A DNA stretch of 64,000 nucleotides from assembly GCF_003431825.1 (NCBI RefSeq), contig NZ_CP020083.1, positions 248,001 to 312,000 of the forward strand. The letters run 5' to 3'. The number at the start of each line of letters is the position of its first letter. The stretch's first letter is position 1. The DNA is from Blastomonas fulva. Its GTDB lineage: Bacteria > Pseudomonadota > Alphaproteobacteria > Sphingomonadales > Sphingomonadaceae. The position numbers and the translations under genes were made by a program. This document shows positions 1 to 9,011 of this stretch, in pieces. The notes beneath the pieces are model-generated. The model was not told the origin of the DNA. It saw nothing but the letters and a program-made list of their open reading frames with translations, and did no database searches.

Positions 1-474
1 GAACCACTGCTGATTGATCTTCTGCCAAAGATGCGACGGTTTGCATGCGGCCTGACGGGCTCGACTGCTGACGGTGACGATCTGTGCCAGATGACGATCG
101 AACGTGCCTTGGCCCGCCGCAACCAGTGGCAAGAGGGGACACGCCTGGATAGCTGGATGTATAAGATAATGCGAAACCTGTTCATCGACGAGATGCGCGC
201 CTCGCGCCGCCGCAGCGAGACTTTCGTGGCCGAGGAGGCAGGTCTGTCAGTGGGATCGTCTGGCGGACAGGAAGCAAGTGTGGAGCTTGGCATGATTGAC
301 CGCGCAATGATGCGACTGCCTGAAGAGCAGCGAGAAGCCGTGTTGTTGGTGATGGTGGAGGGGTGTTCATACAGGGAAGCAGCCGAAATCGTAGGCTGCC
401 CGGTTGGCACGCTCAATTCCCGACTGGTGCGCGGCAGGGATGCCTTGCAAGGTCTGTTGGAGGACGCCGCATGA
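1..474 (+). CDS. ECF RNA polymerase sigma factor, 5' end cut by window
   Basis: This is an extracytoplasmic-function sigma-70 factor that would direct RNA polymerase to stress-type promoters. The frame is open from base 1 (EPLLIDLLPKMRRF), so the true start lies upstream and about 157 codons are visible. Region 2 is seen in the segment around DLCQMTIERAL and LDSWMYKIMRNLFIDEMR. Region 4 is a helix-turn-helix with LPEEQREAV, then SYREAAEIVG and GTLNSRLVRGR. The stop overlaps the start of the next gene (ATGA), so sigma and anti-sigma are translationally coupled. The target regulon is not evident, and no partner promoter motif can be seen because the upstream DNA is missing. Confidence 0.9.
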   Translation, partial: EPLLIDLLPKMRRFACGLTGSTADGDDLCQMTIERALARRNQWQEGTRLDSWMYKIMRNLFIDEMRASRRRSETFVAEEAGLSVGSSGGQEASVELGMIDRAMMRLPEEQREAVLLVMVEGCSYREAAEIVGCPVGTLNSRLVRGRDALQGLLEDAA

Positions 475-1196
475 ACATCTCACCGGAAATGATTGCCGCC
501 TTCGCTGATGGCGAACTGGCGGGTGCTGAAAAGGCACAGGTAGAGGCGGAAATTGCTGCTGATCCGACACTTGCGAGCGAGGTCGAGAGGCATCGCCGGC
601 TCAAAGCCTTGCTCGCTGCGCGCTATGCCCCAATCGTAACCGAAGAGGTTCCGGCCCATCTTGTGGCGCTACTGCAAACATCCGAGCCGCACAGAGACAA
701 AGTGGGTGAGGTCATCAGTCTTGCAGCTGCACGCAGCAAGCGCGGATTGCCACCCATGGTCCGGCGCTGGGTGCCCATCGCCGGACCTGCAATCGCTGCC
801 TCCTTGGTGCTGGCGTTTTGGCAACCTTGGCAGCCAAGCCTTCCAGACGGATATGCGGACGAGGAATTGGCGAGCATGCTCGAGAACAGACTTGTGTCCA
901 GTCAATCCGCAGATGCAGAGCCGCGCGTCTTGCTCAGTTTTGAGGCTGAGGGCGGCAAATTCTGTCGCGCTTGGCGAGGAGCGACCGAAGGCGGCATTGC
1001 TTGTCGGAATGCAAGTGGTTGGAAAATCGAGCAGGAATTTGCCGTTAGCGGGAGGTCATCGACCGAGTATCGCCAGGCAGGCAGTGAGGTTGAGATCCTG
1101 GCAGCAGCGCAGGAAATGGCGGCTGGCGATGCTCTGGATGCCCAAGGCGAGAAACGTGCATCGGCAAGCGGCTGGCGGACTTCAGTCGCCAACTGA
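471..1196 (+). CDS. Membrane-anchored anti-sigma factor
   Basis: This 241-residue protein starts inside the stop of the sigma gene (ATGA overlap), which is the usual arrangement for a cognate anti-sigma factor. The N-terminal 50 residues (beginning MNISPEMIAAFADGEL) resemble the cytoplasmic helical domain of alphaproteobacterial anti-sigma proteins. One transmembrane helix lies near residues 105-122 (WVPIAGPAIAASLVLAFW). The remaining C-terminal part would be periplasmic. I see no HxxxCxxC zinc motif, so it is not an obvious ZAS-type factor. It probably holds the preceding sigma factor inactive until an envelope or oxidative signal arrives; the signal is unknown. Confidence 0.8.
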   Translation: MNISPEMIAAFADGELAGAEKAQVEAEIAADPTLASEVERHRRLKALLAARYAPIVTEEVPAHLVALLQTSEPHRDKVGEVISLAAARSKRGLPPMVRRWVPIAGPAIAASLVLAFWQPWQPSLPDGYADEELASMLENRLVSSQSADAEPRVLLSFEAEGGKFCRAWRGATEGGIACRNASGWKIEQEFAVSGRSSTEYRQAGSEVEILAAAQEMAAGDALDAQGEKRASASGWRTSVAN

Positions 1197-1212
1197 CGCG
1201 GTCGACCGGCAA

Positions 1213-3111
1213 CTATCTCGGCCCTACAAAGCCTGTTATGGGCGCCGCAGGACCATTGACATATTGCCCCCTTTTCAAAAGGAGCGCGGTCATTTCAATC
1301 CGATCGACCGCCTGGGAATACAGAAAGCCCTGCGCTAATGTGCAGCCTGCGGCCTGCAGCAACCGTGCCTGCTCCTCGGACTCGACACCTTCTGCAATGA
1401 TGCGGGTATCCATTTTCTGGGCAATGCGGATGAGGCTTTCGACGATCGTCATGCTGACGCTGCCGGCGGCCAGATGTTCGATAAAGGTTTTGTCGATCCT
1501 GATGATGTCGACTGGAATTGTGAGCAGGTGTGTGAGCGAAGCAAAACCTGTCCCGAAGTCGTCCAGTGCGATACGAATACCCTTCGCACGCAACGCCTTG
1601 ATGCCTTGCTGAACCGCTTGATCACCTTCACCCATATAAACTGTTTCGGTGACCTCCAGGATCACATGCTCCAGCGAGACGCCCTCGCGTTCAAAAACAG
1701 AGGTGAGCACACGCTCGACCGTGCCCCCACTCAAATCAGCCGATGACACATTAATACCGACATGTTGGAAAGGGATACCCATATCCAGCCAGCGGCGCAC
1801 GTCCGCTGCGACAATGCTCATCATCCGAGCGGTCAAGGCGGTTGCCACATGCACATCGGTTGTCGCCTCGTGAAATGCCTTGGTCGGTACGATCTTGTTG
1901 CCCATCCGCATCCGACAGAGCGCTTCCAAGCCCACCACTTCGCGCGTATCCAGCCGAAAAATGGGCTGATAAAACGCATCAATCCGGTTATCGCGCAATG
2001 CGGCGTTCACATCACGGATCGCGCCCAGTCGTTGTGCCATGGTTGAGCCCAGGCCCGGCCAGTAGCGGACAAAGCCGCCACGACCGGTTTCTTTGGCATG
2101 ATACAGTGCGAAGTCGGCGTTCTTGCGAACGTGTTCGACACTCGGTTCATCGCCTGAAACCACTGCGCCCCCGATGGTGGCCCGGGGCACGATTATCTGC
2201 CCGCCGCAATCGGCAGGTGTGGCCAGAGCACTGGTAATGGTCTCTGCCGTGGCATCCAGATCGCGCAACGCCTGCGGCGCCTTGATGACGATCGCAAACT
2301 CATCTCCACCAACGCGGAACGTACGGCTGGGGCATGCGGCGGTGGCGATACGATCGCTGGCGATCTGAAGGAGCATATCACCAGCGTGATGGCCGAAGGT
2401 GTCGTTGACGATCTTCAGGTTGTCGAGATCAAGCACGAATATCGCCCAGCGACCCGCCGCGCGACAATCGAGCGTGAGCAATTCGGCGTTGAATGCGGCA
2501 CGGTTGGGCAATCCTGTCAGCGCGTCAGTCAACGCGCGTCTCTCGTGTTCGTTTACGCGCTGATGGCGGTCAATGGCGATAATGCACAGGTGAACGCAGT
2601 TGCGCACGACAGCTTGTTCAAATGGCGTTGGACCACGGCAGTCGGCGAAATATATCCCGAACGTTGCAATCGTTACGCCATCTGCATCAATGATCGGGCT
2701 GGACCAACAGGCGCGCAGGCCGTGTGGCAGCGCTAGATGCTTATAGTCCACCCAGCGAGGGTCGGTTGCAATGTCAATGGCTACGACATCCTCGCCCAAA
2801 TAGGCCGCCGTGCCACAAGAGCCATTCGACGGACCGATGAGAGCTCCATCAAGGGCATCTGAGTATGATTTCGGCAAACTTGGGCCAGCCAGCGGATGGA
2901 GAGCTCCTGTACCATCAACACTCAGCACCGAACATTTCACCGCAGGTAACAGCGACTCCACTTCTCTGCAAAGCAGTGTGCACGTCACCGCGAGGTCGGC
3001 ACCTTTGGCGATAGATTCCAAAATGGTATTTTGCAGCCTGAGCAAGGCATTGCCCGACCCAGATGGGTTTTGGTTTGCTGCAGGCTGCTCGTCCAAATCC
3101 ATTCGCCGCAA
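1213..3111 (-). CDS. GAF-GGDEF-EAL cyclic di-GMP signalling protein
   Basis: A 632-residue soluble protein with a GAF-type sensor (roughly residues 25-180), a GGDEF domain (DALTGLPNR near 195, RVGGDEFAIV near 267) and an EAL domain (VGLEALCRM near 395). The GGDEF signature is intact, but no RxxD inhibitory site precedes it. All EAL catalytic landmarks are present: EAL, EVTET, DDFGTGF, RIDKTF, AEGVES and the final AQGFL. The protein could therefore make or break c-di-GMP; hybrid proteins of this kind are often mainly phosphodiesterases with GGDEF acting as a GTP switch. No membrane segments or signal peptide are visible. It is a stand-alone gene, convergent with the anti-sigma gene. Confidence 0.9.
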   Translation of the reverse strand: MRRMDLDEQPAANQNPSGSGNALLRLQNTILESIAKGADLAVTCTLLCREVESLLPAVKCSVLSVDGTGALHPLAGPSLPKSYSDALDGALIGPSNGSCGTAAYLGEDVVAIDIATDPRWVDYKHLALPHGLRACWSSPIIDADGVTIATFGIYFADCRGPTPFEQAVVRNCVHLCIIAIDRHQRVNEHERRALTDALTGLPNRAAFNAELLTLDCRAAGRWAIFVLDLDNLKIVNDTFGHHAGDMLLQIASDRIATAACPSRTFRVGGDEFAIVIKAPQALRDLDATAETITSALATPADCGGQIIVPRATIGGAVVSGDEPSVEHVRKNADFALYHAKETGRGGFVRYWPGLGSTMAQRLGAIRDVNAALRDNRIDAFYQPIFRLDTREVVGLEALCRMRMGNKIVPTKAFHEATTDVHVATALTARMMSIVAADVRRWLDMGIPFQHVGINVSSADLSGGTVERVLTSVFEREGVSLEHVILEVTETVYMGEGDQAVQQGIKALRAKGIRIALDDFGTGFASLTHLLTIPVDIIRIDKTFIEHLAAGSVSMTIVESLIRIAQKMDTRIIAEGVESEEQARLLQAAGCTLAQGFLYSQAVDRIEMTALLLKRGQYVNGPAAPITGFVGPR

Positions 3112-3498
3112 TTAAGCCGTTCTGGTTTCGATTTTGTTTAGATTTGGGGCCAATCAGGTTTGCCCGTCGGTCCTATGAGCGACTGCGATATGACAACAGT
3201 CAACATTCGTACCAATCATTGTCGTTTCCCAATGGCGATCAGATGACATGCTAGTGACCGATTTATCCAAAAACTGCCATTCGCGGACAGGCGCGAAAGG
3301 GCCGATTAGTCCCAAAAGAGGCATTCCGCTTCCGGTAGCACACGACCCAGAGTCAGTCGTGCCCGATCATCAGGATGAACGTCTGCTTCCACCGAACGCC
3401 GCCATGCGCCATTCGGGGTCGAGCCCCAAACCCGCTGATGACTACAACTGAGGTGGCTTACCGAAGGTCGACTATCAATATGCATCGGCATGCGTTTC
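3112..3498. other. Intergenic stretch with no supported gene
   Basis: About 390 bases lie between the GAF-GGDEF-EAL start and the stop of the membrane winged-helix regulator. Short open frames exist on both strands but none has a recognisable domain or a good ribosome site. The first half should carry the promoter of the upstream-facing GGDEF-EAL gene. I saw no convincing structured RNA or repeat. Confidence 0.5.
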
Positions 3499-4575
3499 TT
3501 AGTCAGATTTTATCGGCCGGTTGCGCGCAACCAAGAGACCTACGCCGATCGACAAAATGAAAATTTGGCTTTCCGCGCCAACCGTGAGCCCAATCGCCGC
3601 CCTCGTAAGTCCTGCCTCGCCGAGCACCATGCCGATGTTTGCAAGGTTAATCTGCGTCCCAGAAAGGCCCTGCGCAACGGCTTGAAGGGAGCCGACGAGC
3701 AATGTCCCTCCGGAGAAGAAAATGAGGCCAGCTGCGCCGGCACCTGCAATCACGCAAACGGCGATCACGATCCGCCAAGGATATCCTGCTAATGCTGCCC
3801 AAGCAACAACGCCCGCAGCCGTGCCGAGCGCTACGCCTTCGAAGGGCCCGGTGACATTCGCTATGGACACCCCCGACAGCAACCCTACGCTTTCTCTTCC
3901 GAGCAGGTTGCCTAGTGCGCCAACGGCAAGGCCGCCGATCGCGGCTCCAGCCACCAACCATCCATCAGCATGTTCGCGCCACGTCAGAGCCGCAGCCATG
4001 CCGGCGCCAAGCCCCGCACCGGCGAGCAAACCGAGCGTGCCTATCATCGCCGCCAGGATAAGCACCTGCGCGCCGCCGCCAGTCGCTGCAATCACGCCGT
4101 AGATCAGGCCGGCCACCACGCCTGACGCAAGGCCCGCCAGCGTGCAGGCACCGGCGACATGCGATCCTTGTGCACGCGGCGATACTGGTACCTGAGTGGA
4201 TTGTACGGCGACGAAGCGATAGCCGTGTTTGGGCACGGTCTCGATGAAGCGCGGATTGGCGGCATCATCGCCCAGCGCACGGCGCAGCGTCCGGATGCAT
4301 TGCGTTAGCGCCTCGTCCGTCACCGGGATGCCGTGCCACACCTGTTCCAAGAACACGTCCTTGGTGACAAGATCCCCACGCCGGGAGACGAGCAGAGCGA
4401 GTGCGTCGAAATACCGACTGCCAAGCTCGATCGGCAGGCCGTCCTTACGCAACTGCCGGTTGTCGCAATCGAGCAGGAACGCGTCAAATCGGAAGATGCG
4501 GGCCGGTGTCTCCATGTTCCAGCGGTTTGGTGCCATCTCCCGGCCAAAGCAAGCATCGCGCGTGGTTTCAGCCAT
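3499..4575 (-). CDS. CadC-like winged-helix regulator with multi-span membrane domain
   Basis: The N-terminal 130 residues form an OmpR/PhoB-type winged helix (FRFDAFLLDCDNRQLRKDG, then LVTKDVFLEQVW, then IRTLRRALGD and PKHGYRFVAV). This is joined directly to a long hydrophobic C-terminal half rich in Gly/Ala that contains about seven or eight membrane spans. ToxR/CadC proteins usually have a single span and a periplasmic sensor, so a polytopic membrane anchor is unusual and suggests that the membrane part itself senses something. The start could be at residue 1 or at the METPARIF methionine about 20 residues later. It is transcribed away from a 183-residue membrane protein that it probably controls. 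Confidence 0.8.
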   Translation of the reverse strand: MAETTRDACFGREMAPNRWNMETPARIFRFDAFLLDCDNRQLRKDGLPIELGSRYFDALALLVSRRGDLVTKDVFLEQVWHGIPVTDEALTQCIRTLRRALGDDAANPRFIETVPKHGYRFVAVQSTQVPVSPRAQGSHVAGACTLAGLASGVVAGLIYGVIAATGGGAQVLILAAMIGTLGLLAGAGLGAGMAAALTWREHADGWLVAGAAIGGLAVGALGNLLGRESVGLLSGVSIANVTGPFEGVALGTAAGVVAWAALAGYPWRIVIAVCVIAGAGAAGLIFFSGGTLLVGSLQAVAQGLSGTQINLANIGMVLGEAGLTRAAIGLTVGAESQIFILSIGVGLLVARNRPIKSD

Positions 4576-4577
4576 TA

Positions 4578-4594
4578 CTCATGAATTGCTCATG
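4578..4594. promoter_or_regulatory. Direct repeat with 11-bp period, candidate operator
   Basis: The hexamer CTCATG occurs at 4578-4583 and again at 4589-4594, exactly 11 bases apart, in the intergenic region between the winged-helix regulator and the divergent membrane protein. OmpR/PhoB-type winged helices classically bind direct repeats spaced by about one helical turn, so this may be the operator. The assignment rests only on spacing and position. Confidence 0.35.
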
Positions 4595-4652
4595 CCTTTC
4601 ACACGGGGCCGGATCAAGGTCGCTGCGAGAAAACCACTGGGAGGCCTTCATT

Positions 4653-5204
4653 ATGAACGACCATTCTTCGACCCGATCCCCACTTTTTAACGGATGGCGA
4701 ATTGCTGGCTGGGGTAGCCTTCTGGCGCTGTTGATGCTGCCTGCACTGGCGATGCAGATGACTGGCGAGGTGAACTGGACCGCTGGCGATTTCGTTTTCG
4801 CTACGATCCTGTTGGGCTCTGTCGGAACCGTGGTTGAATTGGCGGCGCGTTTTGCCCGGCCTGGTGCGCCACACATCGGTTACATCATTGCCGGCTTCAC
4901 GGCCTTTTTCACCTTCTGGTTGAACGCTGCGGTTGGCATCATCGGCGAGGAGGACTCCGTAAACATCTTCTTTTTCCTCATGGTTGCAGGGGCCATTCTT
5001 TCCGCGATGATCGTCCGGTTCCGACCGGGAGCGATGCGATGGATCGCAATGCTGCTGGCCATCGGTCAATATGCTGTTGGTATCGCCGCGCTCAGGATGA
5101 TGCCTGGTCACTCGGTCGAATGGGGCTTTCTCACCGTTTTTGTGCTGTTGTGGCTGACGGCAGCATGGTGTTTCAATCGTGCTGTCATCAACCGGGCCAG
5201 TTAG
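4653..5204 (+). CDS. Polytopic membrane protein of unknown function
   Basis: A 183-residue protein starting MNDHSSTRSPLFNGWR, preceded by GGGAGG nine bases before the ATG. After a short polar N-terminus it has about five hydrophobic segments (GWGSLLALLMLPALAM, DFVFATILLGSVGTVVEL, IIAGFTAFFTFWLNAAVGII, IFFFLMVAGAILSAMIV and two near the C-terminus). I recognise no catalytic motif. It lies divergently next to the membrane winged-helix regulator, so it is probably that regulator's target or signalling partner. A longer in-frame extension upstream is possible but would run through the intergenic operator region and lacks a better ribosome site. Confidence 0.7.
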   Translation: MNDHSSTRSPLFNGWRIAGWGSLLALLMLPALAMQMTGEVNWTAGDFVFATILLGSVGTVVELAARFARPGAPHIGYIIAGFTAFFTFWLNAAVGIIGEEDSVNIFFFLMVAGAILSAMIVRFRPGAMRWIAMLLAIGQYAVGIAALRMMPGHSVEWGFLTVFVLLWLTAAWCFNRAVINRAS

Positions 5205-5544
5205 ATCGAGGACTGGCCGGACTGGCCGCTTTCTGCAACCGGGATCGACCGCTAAGGGGTTGCATTTAGAATTTCAGCTTTTGGGAAGCAAACCACGGAT
5301 TGCGGCCATTTGCGGGCCGCGTGGGGTCCTGTCAGCTGCCGACCAGACTCCGTTGTTCACATCGGCCAACGAGAATAACCGCTCATGATAGGAGCTGCCG
5401 CTTGCACATTGATACGATCAGCAATGCCCGGCCCTCGGTTGAACTTGGTCAAAGCGCATAGGCAGAAGCGATCTCCGCCTGGAATAATGTGTCATCCATT
5501 TTGTGCGTGGCTCAGCGCGCACCTAGTTCAGCTGGCTTGGCCAT
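5205..5544. other. Intergenic stretch between convergent genes
   Basis: Some 340 bases separate the membrane protein stop from the stop of the PepSY gene. Small open frames are present but lack homology-like features or ribosome sites. I saw no clear intrinsic terminator here. Confidence 0.5.
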
Positions 5545-6777
5545 TCACCAGAACCAGAACGCGATCCCAGGCACAACCGTGGTCGCAAGGATGCTCGGCC
5601 ATTTCCACCCACCGAGGTAATCCAGCATGCCCATGGTAACACCGCTGCCTGCCGCGATGCGCAGGCGCTTTGCATAGATTACCGCCCCGCTGCCCGCCAT
5701 CGCCACCAGAGCGATGCCGAACGCCACCCAGATCAGCTTGGTCACGAGGCCGCCAAAAGTTCCGAAATGCAGCGGGTCGGCCGTGTGGACAATCCGCTCG
5801 CCCACGCCCATGCTGTGAGCGATGCGCTTGCCGACCATCTTGCCGGTTGCAGGATCGATAAAAACCGCATTGGTGCGCTCACGCACCAGCCAGGCCCGCC
5901 ATTGGCCCTGAACGATGGCCGGGTCGCCGGGTCCATAAGGCAGATGGACCGCGGTGATCGCAAGGCCGGGCATTTCGCGCCGGGCGATCCCGGTCCAGCG
6001 ATTGATCTGGTCGCCAGTGATGTCGGTCGCCGGTTGGAGGCGTTTCACAACCGGTGGCGAAGTGTTCAGGTCCAGCCCGGCGTGCTCGGCGAAATACCAG
6101 ATGGATGTGATGCCGATGATCGCCACGAACCACAGTGACCACAGCCCGATGAGGCGGTGGAGATCGCCCATCAGCGTGCGAAGGTCGCGATGCCAGCGCG
6201 GCTTGCGCAAAAAACCACGCCAGAACTTCTTGTAGCTGATCAGTCCGGTCACCAGCGACAGGATGAGCACGAACCCGAGCGAGGTCACGATGTACATCGG
6301 GATAGGTCCGGGCGCGAACAGATAGTAATGCAGCGCGCGCATCGCATCCTGAAAGCTGCGGCCATATTCGTGCCCTGTCACCCGTGACGTGCCGGGGTCG
6401 ACGTAGATCGTGAAATCCCTGCCACCGGCGTCGGTCGCGGACACCGACTTGGCGAAATAGGGAGCATCGTCGCGTTCGTACGATCCGATCGCGGTCAGCG
6501 TCGCATCTGGATGGGCGGCCTTGGCGGCATCCCACATCGCTCCCCAGTCTACCTCGCCCTGCAGCGGGGATGCGCGCACGGCAGGCTTGTAGAGCCATTC
6601 TATCTCATGCGCGACCGTGGCGATGGTACCGGTCAGGCAGACGAAACCCAGGAACAGGCTGAGCTTCAGGCCGACAAGCGAGTGCAGCCAGTAGGACAGC
6701 GGCACGGCCTTGCGGCGCACCGCCCTTGCCTGACCGCCATGGGCCATGCGCGGGGTGTCAGAAACGACCGCTGACAC
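5545..6777 (-). CDS. PepSY-associated membrane protein (PiuB-like)
   Basis: A 410-residue inner-membrane protein of the PepSY-TM family, often found beside siderophore TonB receptors and thought to act as a membrane reductase or helper in iron release. The first membrane helix follows SYWLHSLVGLKLSLFLGF. A periplasmic PepSY-like section follows (HEIEWLYKPAV up to about 140), then helices near 150-185 and 200-235 with conserved His residues (LHRLIGLWSLWF). A final pair lies near the C-terminus. Its start overlaps the 3' end of the TonB receptor gene by 20 bases, so the two are co-transcribed with the receptor first. Confidence 0.85.
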   Translation of the reverse strand: MSAVVSDTPRMAHGGQARAVRRKAVPLSYWLHSLVGLKLSLFLGFVCLTGTIATVAHEIEWLYKPAVRASPLQGEVDWGAMWDAAKAAHPDATLTAIGSYERDDAPYFAKSVSATDAGGRDFTIYVDPGTSRVTGHEYGRSFQDAMRALHYYLFAPGPIPMYIVTSLGFVLILSLVTGLISYKKFWRGFLRKPRWHRDLRTLMGDLHRLIGLWSLWFVAIIGITSIWYFAEHAGLDLNTSPPVVKRLQPATDITGDQINRWTGIARREMPGLAITAVHLPYGPGDPAIVQGQWRAWLVRERTNAVFIDPATGKMVGKRIAHSMGVGERIVHTADPLHFGTFGGLVTKLIWVAFGIALVAMAGSGAVIYAKRLRIAAGSGVTMGMLDYLGGWKWPSILATTVVPGIAFWFW

Positions 6778-8881
6778 CCACTGTCACCCTGCGTCCCGGC
6801 GCTTCCATGAAGGTGAAGCCACCTTGTCCCTGCACCTGGTTGGCGACGCTCACATAACGTTCGTCGAACAGATTGTCGGCGGCGATGTAGATCTCGACCA
6901 GCCCTGCCTGATAGCTGACGCTGCCGCTGGCGAGCGTCACCGCGTCGGTATCGACAAAGCCGATCGCCTGCTCGGTCGGGGTGAAGAACGACGACGCCCC
7001 GTAATGCGTCATCTGGAAGTTGAGCTTGACCGGTTCGACCGGGCGCCATTCCGCGCGGCCTGTCACCCGGACCGGGACCGCAACGTCGGTGCCGTACGCA
7101 ATGAAGCGCCCCAGATCCTCGTTGAACACCCGTCCGCGCTGCAGCGTGAAGACGCCTGCCAGGGTGAGGGTGTCGGTGGCCTTCCAGCTGGCATTGGCCT
7201 CGAACCCGCGGAAGCGTTCCGGCACGCGCAGCGGGATCAGCGGGCAGAAGGTTTCGCCTGCGCAGCTCGGGTCGGGCTGAATCTGCGAAGAGGATGCCGA
7301 TCGCGAATGATAGACCGCCAGGCCGAAATTCACCATGCCGATGTCACCCCTGAGGCCAAGCTCGTATTGATCGGAGGTCGCAGGCTCGACCGTGATCAGC
7401 GAGGGATCGGTCGCGCCGCGTGCCGCCCGACCAAGCTGGGTGAGTTCGGCGCCCTGGCTGAAGCTCGCATACAGCTGCACGGCGTCGGCGACGGCAAACA
7501 CCGCGCCCGCGTTCCAAAGGTTCAGGTTCGATTTGCCGAACGCTCCCGGGGTGGCCGCGCGCGGCAGGGCCGGGTTGAAGCCTTCGCGCTCGATGGCGCC
7601 GCTGTACCATTCGCGGCGGAAGCCCCCGCTCAAGGTCAGGCGGCCCAGACCCAGTTCGAGCTGGCCGAACGGCGCATAAGTATTGAGGTAGAAGGCGGGC
7701 GTCACATAGCCGGTCACCACCTCGCCATCGGCGGCATCGACGTTGAACCGCAGGAAATCGTTGCGGGTGAAGTCGAAGCCATAAGTGGTCTTGAGGCTTC
7801 CCGAGCCGATGGGGTAGCTGCGCGTCAGCGCGGACCTGAAGCCCAGGCGGCTGTTCTCGCGGTTGGAGGCGAAGAAATCATCGCCGAAGTCTGCGGTGAA
7901 GAAGTTGTCGCGCTGCTTGATCGACTGGTCCTGGTAGAAAAGGCTGACCGACACGTCATGCGCCAGCAGATCGGGATGGCGGTAGCTCAAGGCCATGGTC
8001 ACGTTGCGGTCGCGGCCCTGGCCCACCTGCGGATGGGGCGCTACCTCGACGATTCGCGACAGGCCGCTGACCGGATCGACGGTGCCGTCCGGATAGAATT
8101 GAGGGCCTACATCCTCGTTGTGGAACGTCCCTGTGAAGCGAAGTTCCTGGCCGGCGCCCAGATCGAGCCCCAGCGCTGTCAGCAGGTCGACCGATTCATA
8201 GGCCGCCGAGAAGACCGGAAGGCCCGTAGCGCTGCGCACGCGTCCGCCATCGGTATAAGCCGCACCGACATAATAATCGAATGCACCGACCTTCTGGCCG
8301 ATTCCGGCATACAGGTCGGTGGTGAACGTGTTGCGCGACCGTTCGGTGTTGAAGCTGGTCTGCAAGGTGGCATCGATCTCCAGCGCCTCGCTTTTGGCGC
8401 GCCGGGTGATGAGGTTGATGATCCCGCCAGGCGCCCCTGCGCCATACAGCGCGGTGCCGCCGCGAACCACCTCGACCCGCTCGACCGAGAAGGGCGAGAT
8501 GGTGAACGGGCCTGTGCAAGACCCCGGGCGCAAGTCTTCGTTCACCGGCACACCGTTGATCTGGAACGATGCCGCCCGGCCACGGATGGCGCTGCTGCAG
8601 CTCCCGCGCACCTCGCTGTCCTGAACGCTGAGGCCCGGTACGATAAACTCCAGTCCTGAAAGAATATTGCGGTTCTGGCGCAACTGCTCGTTCACCGTCT
8701 CCTCATCCACCACCGAAACGGAAATCGGTAGTCGCTCGATAGCCGAGCCTGAGCGGGTGGCCGTGACGACAATCTCTGCCTGATCGCTATGAGGCATGGT
8801 TGCATCCGCGCCCAGTGAATCGCCCTGACTCGACGCCAGCGCTGTCGCGGCCATGAGACTTGTGATGATCGACATACCCAT
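6758..8881 (-). CDS. TonB-dependent outer-membrane receptor (probable siderophore/metal)
   Basis: A 707-residue protein with a signal peptide (MGMSIITSLMAATALASS), a TonB-box-like IVVTATRSGS, a plug domain (residues about 50-165, containing VEVVRGGTALYGAGAPGG) and a 22-stranded-barrel region. It ends RRVTVGVSGRF, with the C-terminal Phe expected of outer-membrane barrels. It imports a bulky ligand using TonB energy. The downstream overlapping PepSY membrane protein points to a ferric siderophore as substrate, but the ligand cannot be fixed from sequence. The long open frame on the opposite strand is a coding shadow. Confidence 0.9.
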   Translation of the reverse strand: MGMSIITSLMAATALASSQGDSLGADATMPHSDQAEIVVTATRSGSAIERLPISVSVVDEETVNEQLRQNRNILSGLEFIVPGLSVQDSEVRGSCSSAIRGRAASFQINGVPVNEDLRPGSCTGPFTISPFSVERVEVVRGGTALYGAGAPGGIINLITRRAKSEALEIDATLQTSFNTERSRNTFTTDLYAGIGQKVGAFDYYVGAAYTDGGRVRSATGLPVFSAAYESVDLLTALGLDLGAGQELRFTGTFHNEDVGPQFYPDGTVDPVSGLSRIVEVAPHPQVGQGRDRNVTMALSYRHPDLLAHDVSVSLFYQDQSIKQRDNFFTADFGDDFFASNRENSRLGFRSALTRSYPIGSGSLKTTYGFDFTRNDFLRFNVDAADGEVVTGYVTPAFYLNTYAPFGQLELGLGRLTLSGGFRREWYSGAIEREGFNPALPRAATPGAFGKSNLNLWNAGAVFAVADAVQLYASFSQGAELTQLGRAARGATDPSLITVEPATSDQYELGLRGDIGMVNFGLAVYHSRSASSSQIQPDPSCAGETFCPLIPLRVPERFRGFEANASWKATDTLTLAGVFTLQRGRVFNEDLGRFIAYGTDVAVPVRVTGRAEWRPVEPVKLNFQMTHYGASSFFTPTEQAIGFVDTDAVTLASGSVSYQAGLVEIYIAADNLFDERYVSVANQVQGQGGFTFMEAPGRRVTVGVSGRF

Positions 8882-8920
8882 CCATGCTTTCGTTCAGGGA
8901 CCGTCTCTATTGGTGTTGCT

Positions 8921-8947
8921 AAGCGTTATCAATAGCAAATTACGCTT
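8921..8947. promoter_or_regulatory. Inverted repeat upstream of TonB receptor
   Basis: AAGCGT at 8921-8926 is mirrored by ACGCTT at 8942-8947 across an AT-rich centre, about 40-65 bases upstream of the receptor start. The position suits an iron-responsive (Fur or Irr) operator, and the AT-rich core resembles such sites only loosely. It may equally be a chance repeat. Confidence 0.3.
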
Positions 8948-9011
8948 GCTCGCTGCAGCACGATCGGCTTTCAAGAGAGGGATATGCTATACTTTTTGTG
9001 GCAAGCCCGCA

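Noticed and set aside
6746..8659. 637-codon open frame on the plus strand across the TonB receptor
   Set aside because: Shadow of the receptor gene; no family-like motifs and high-GC third-position openness explains it.
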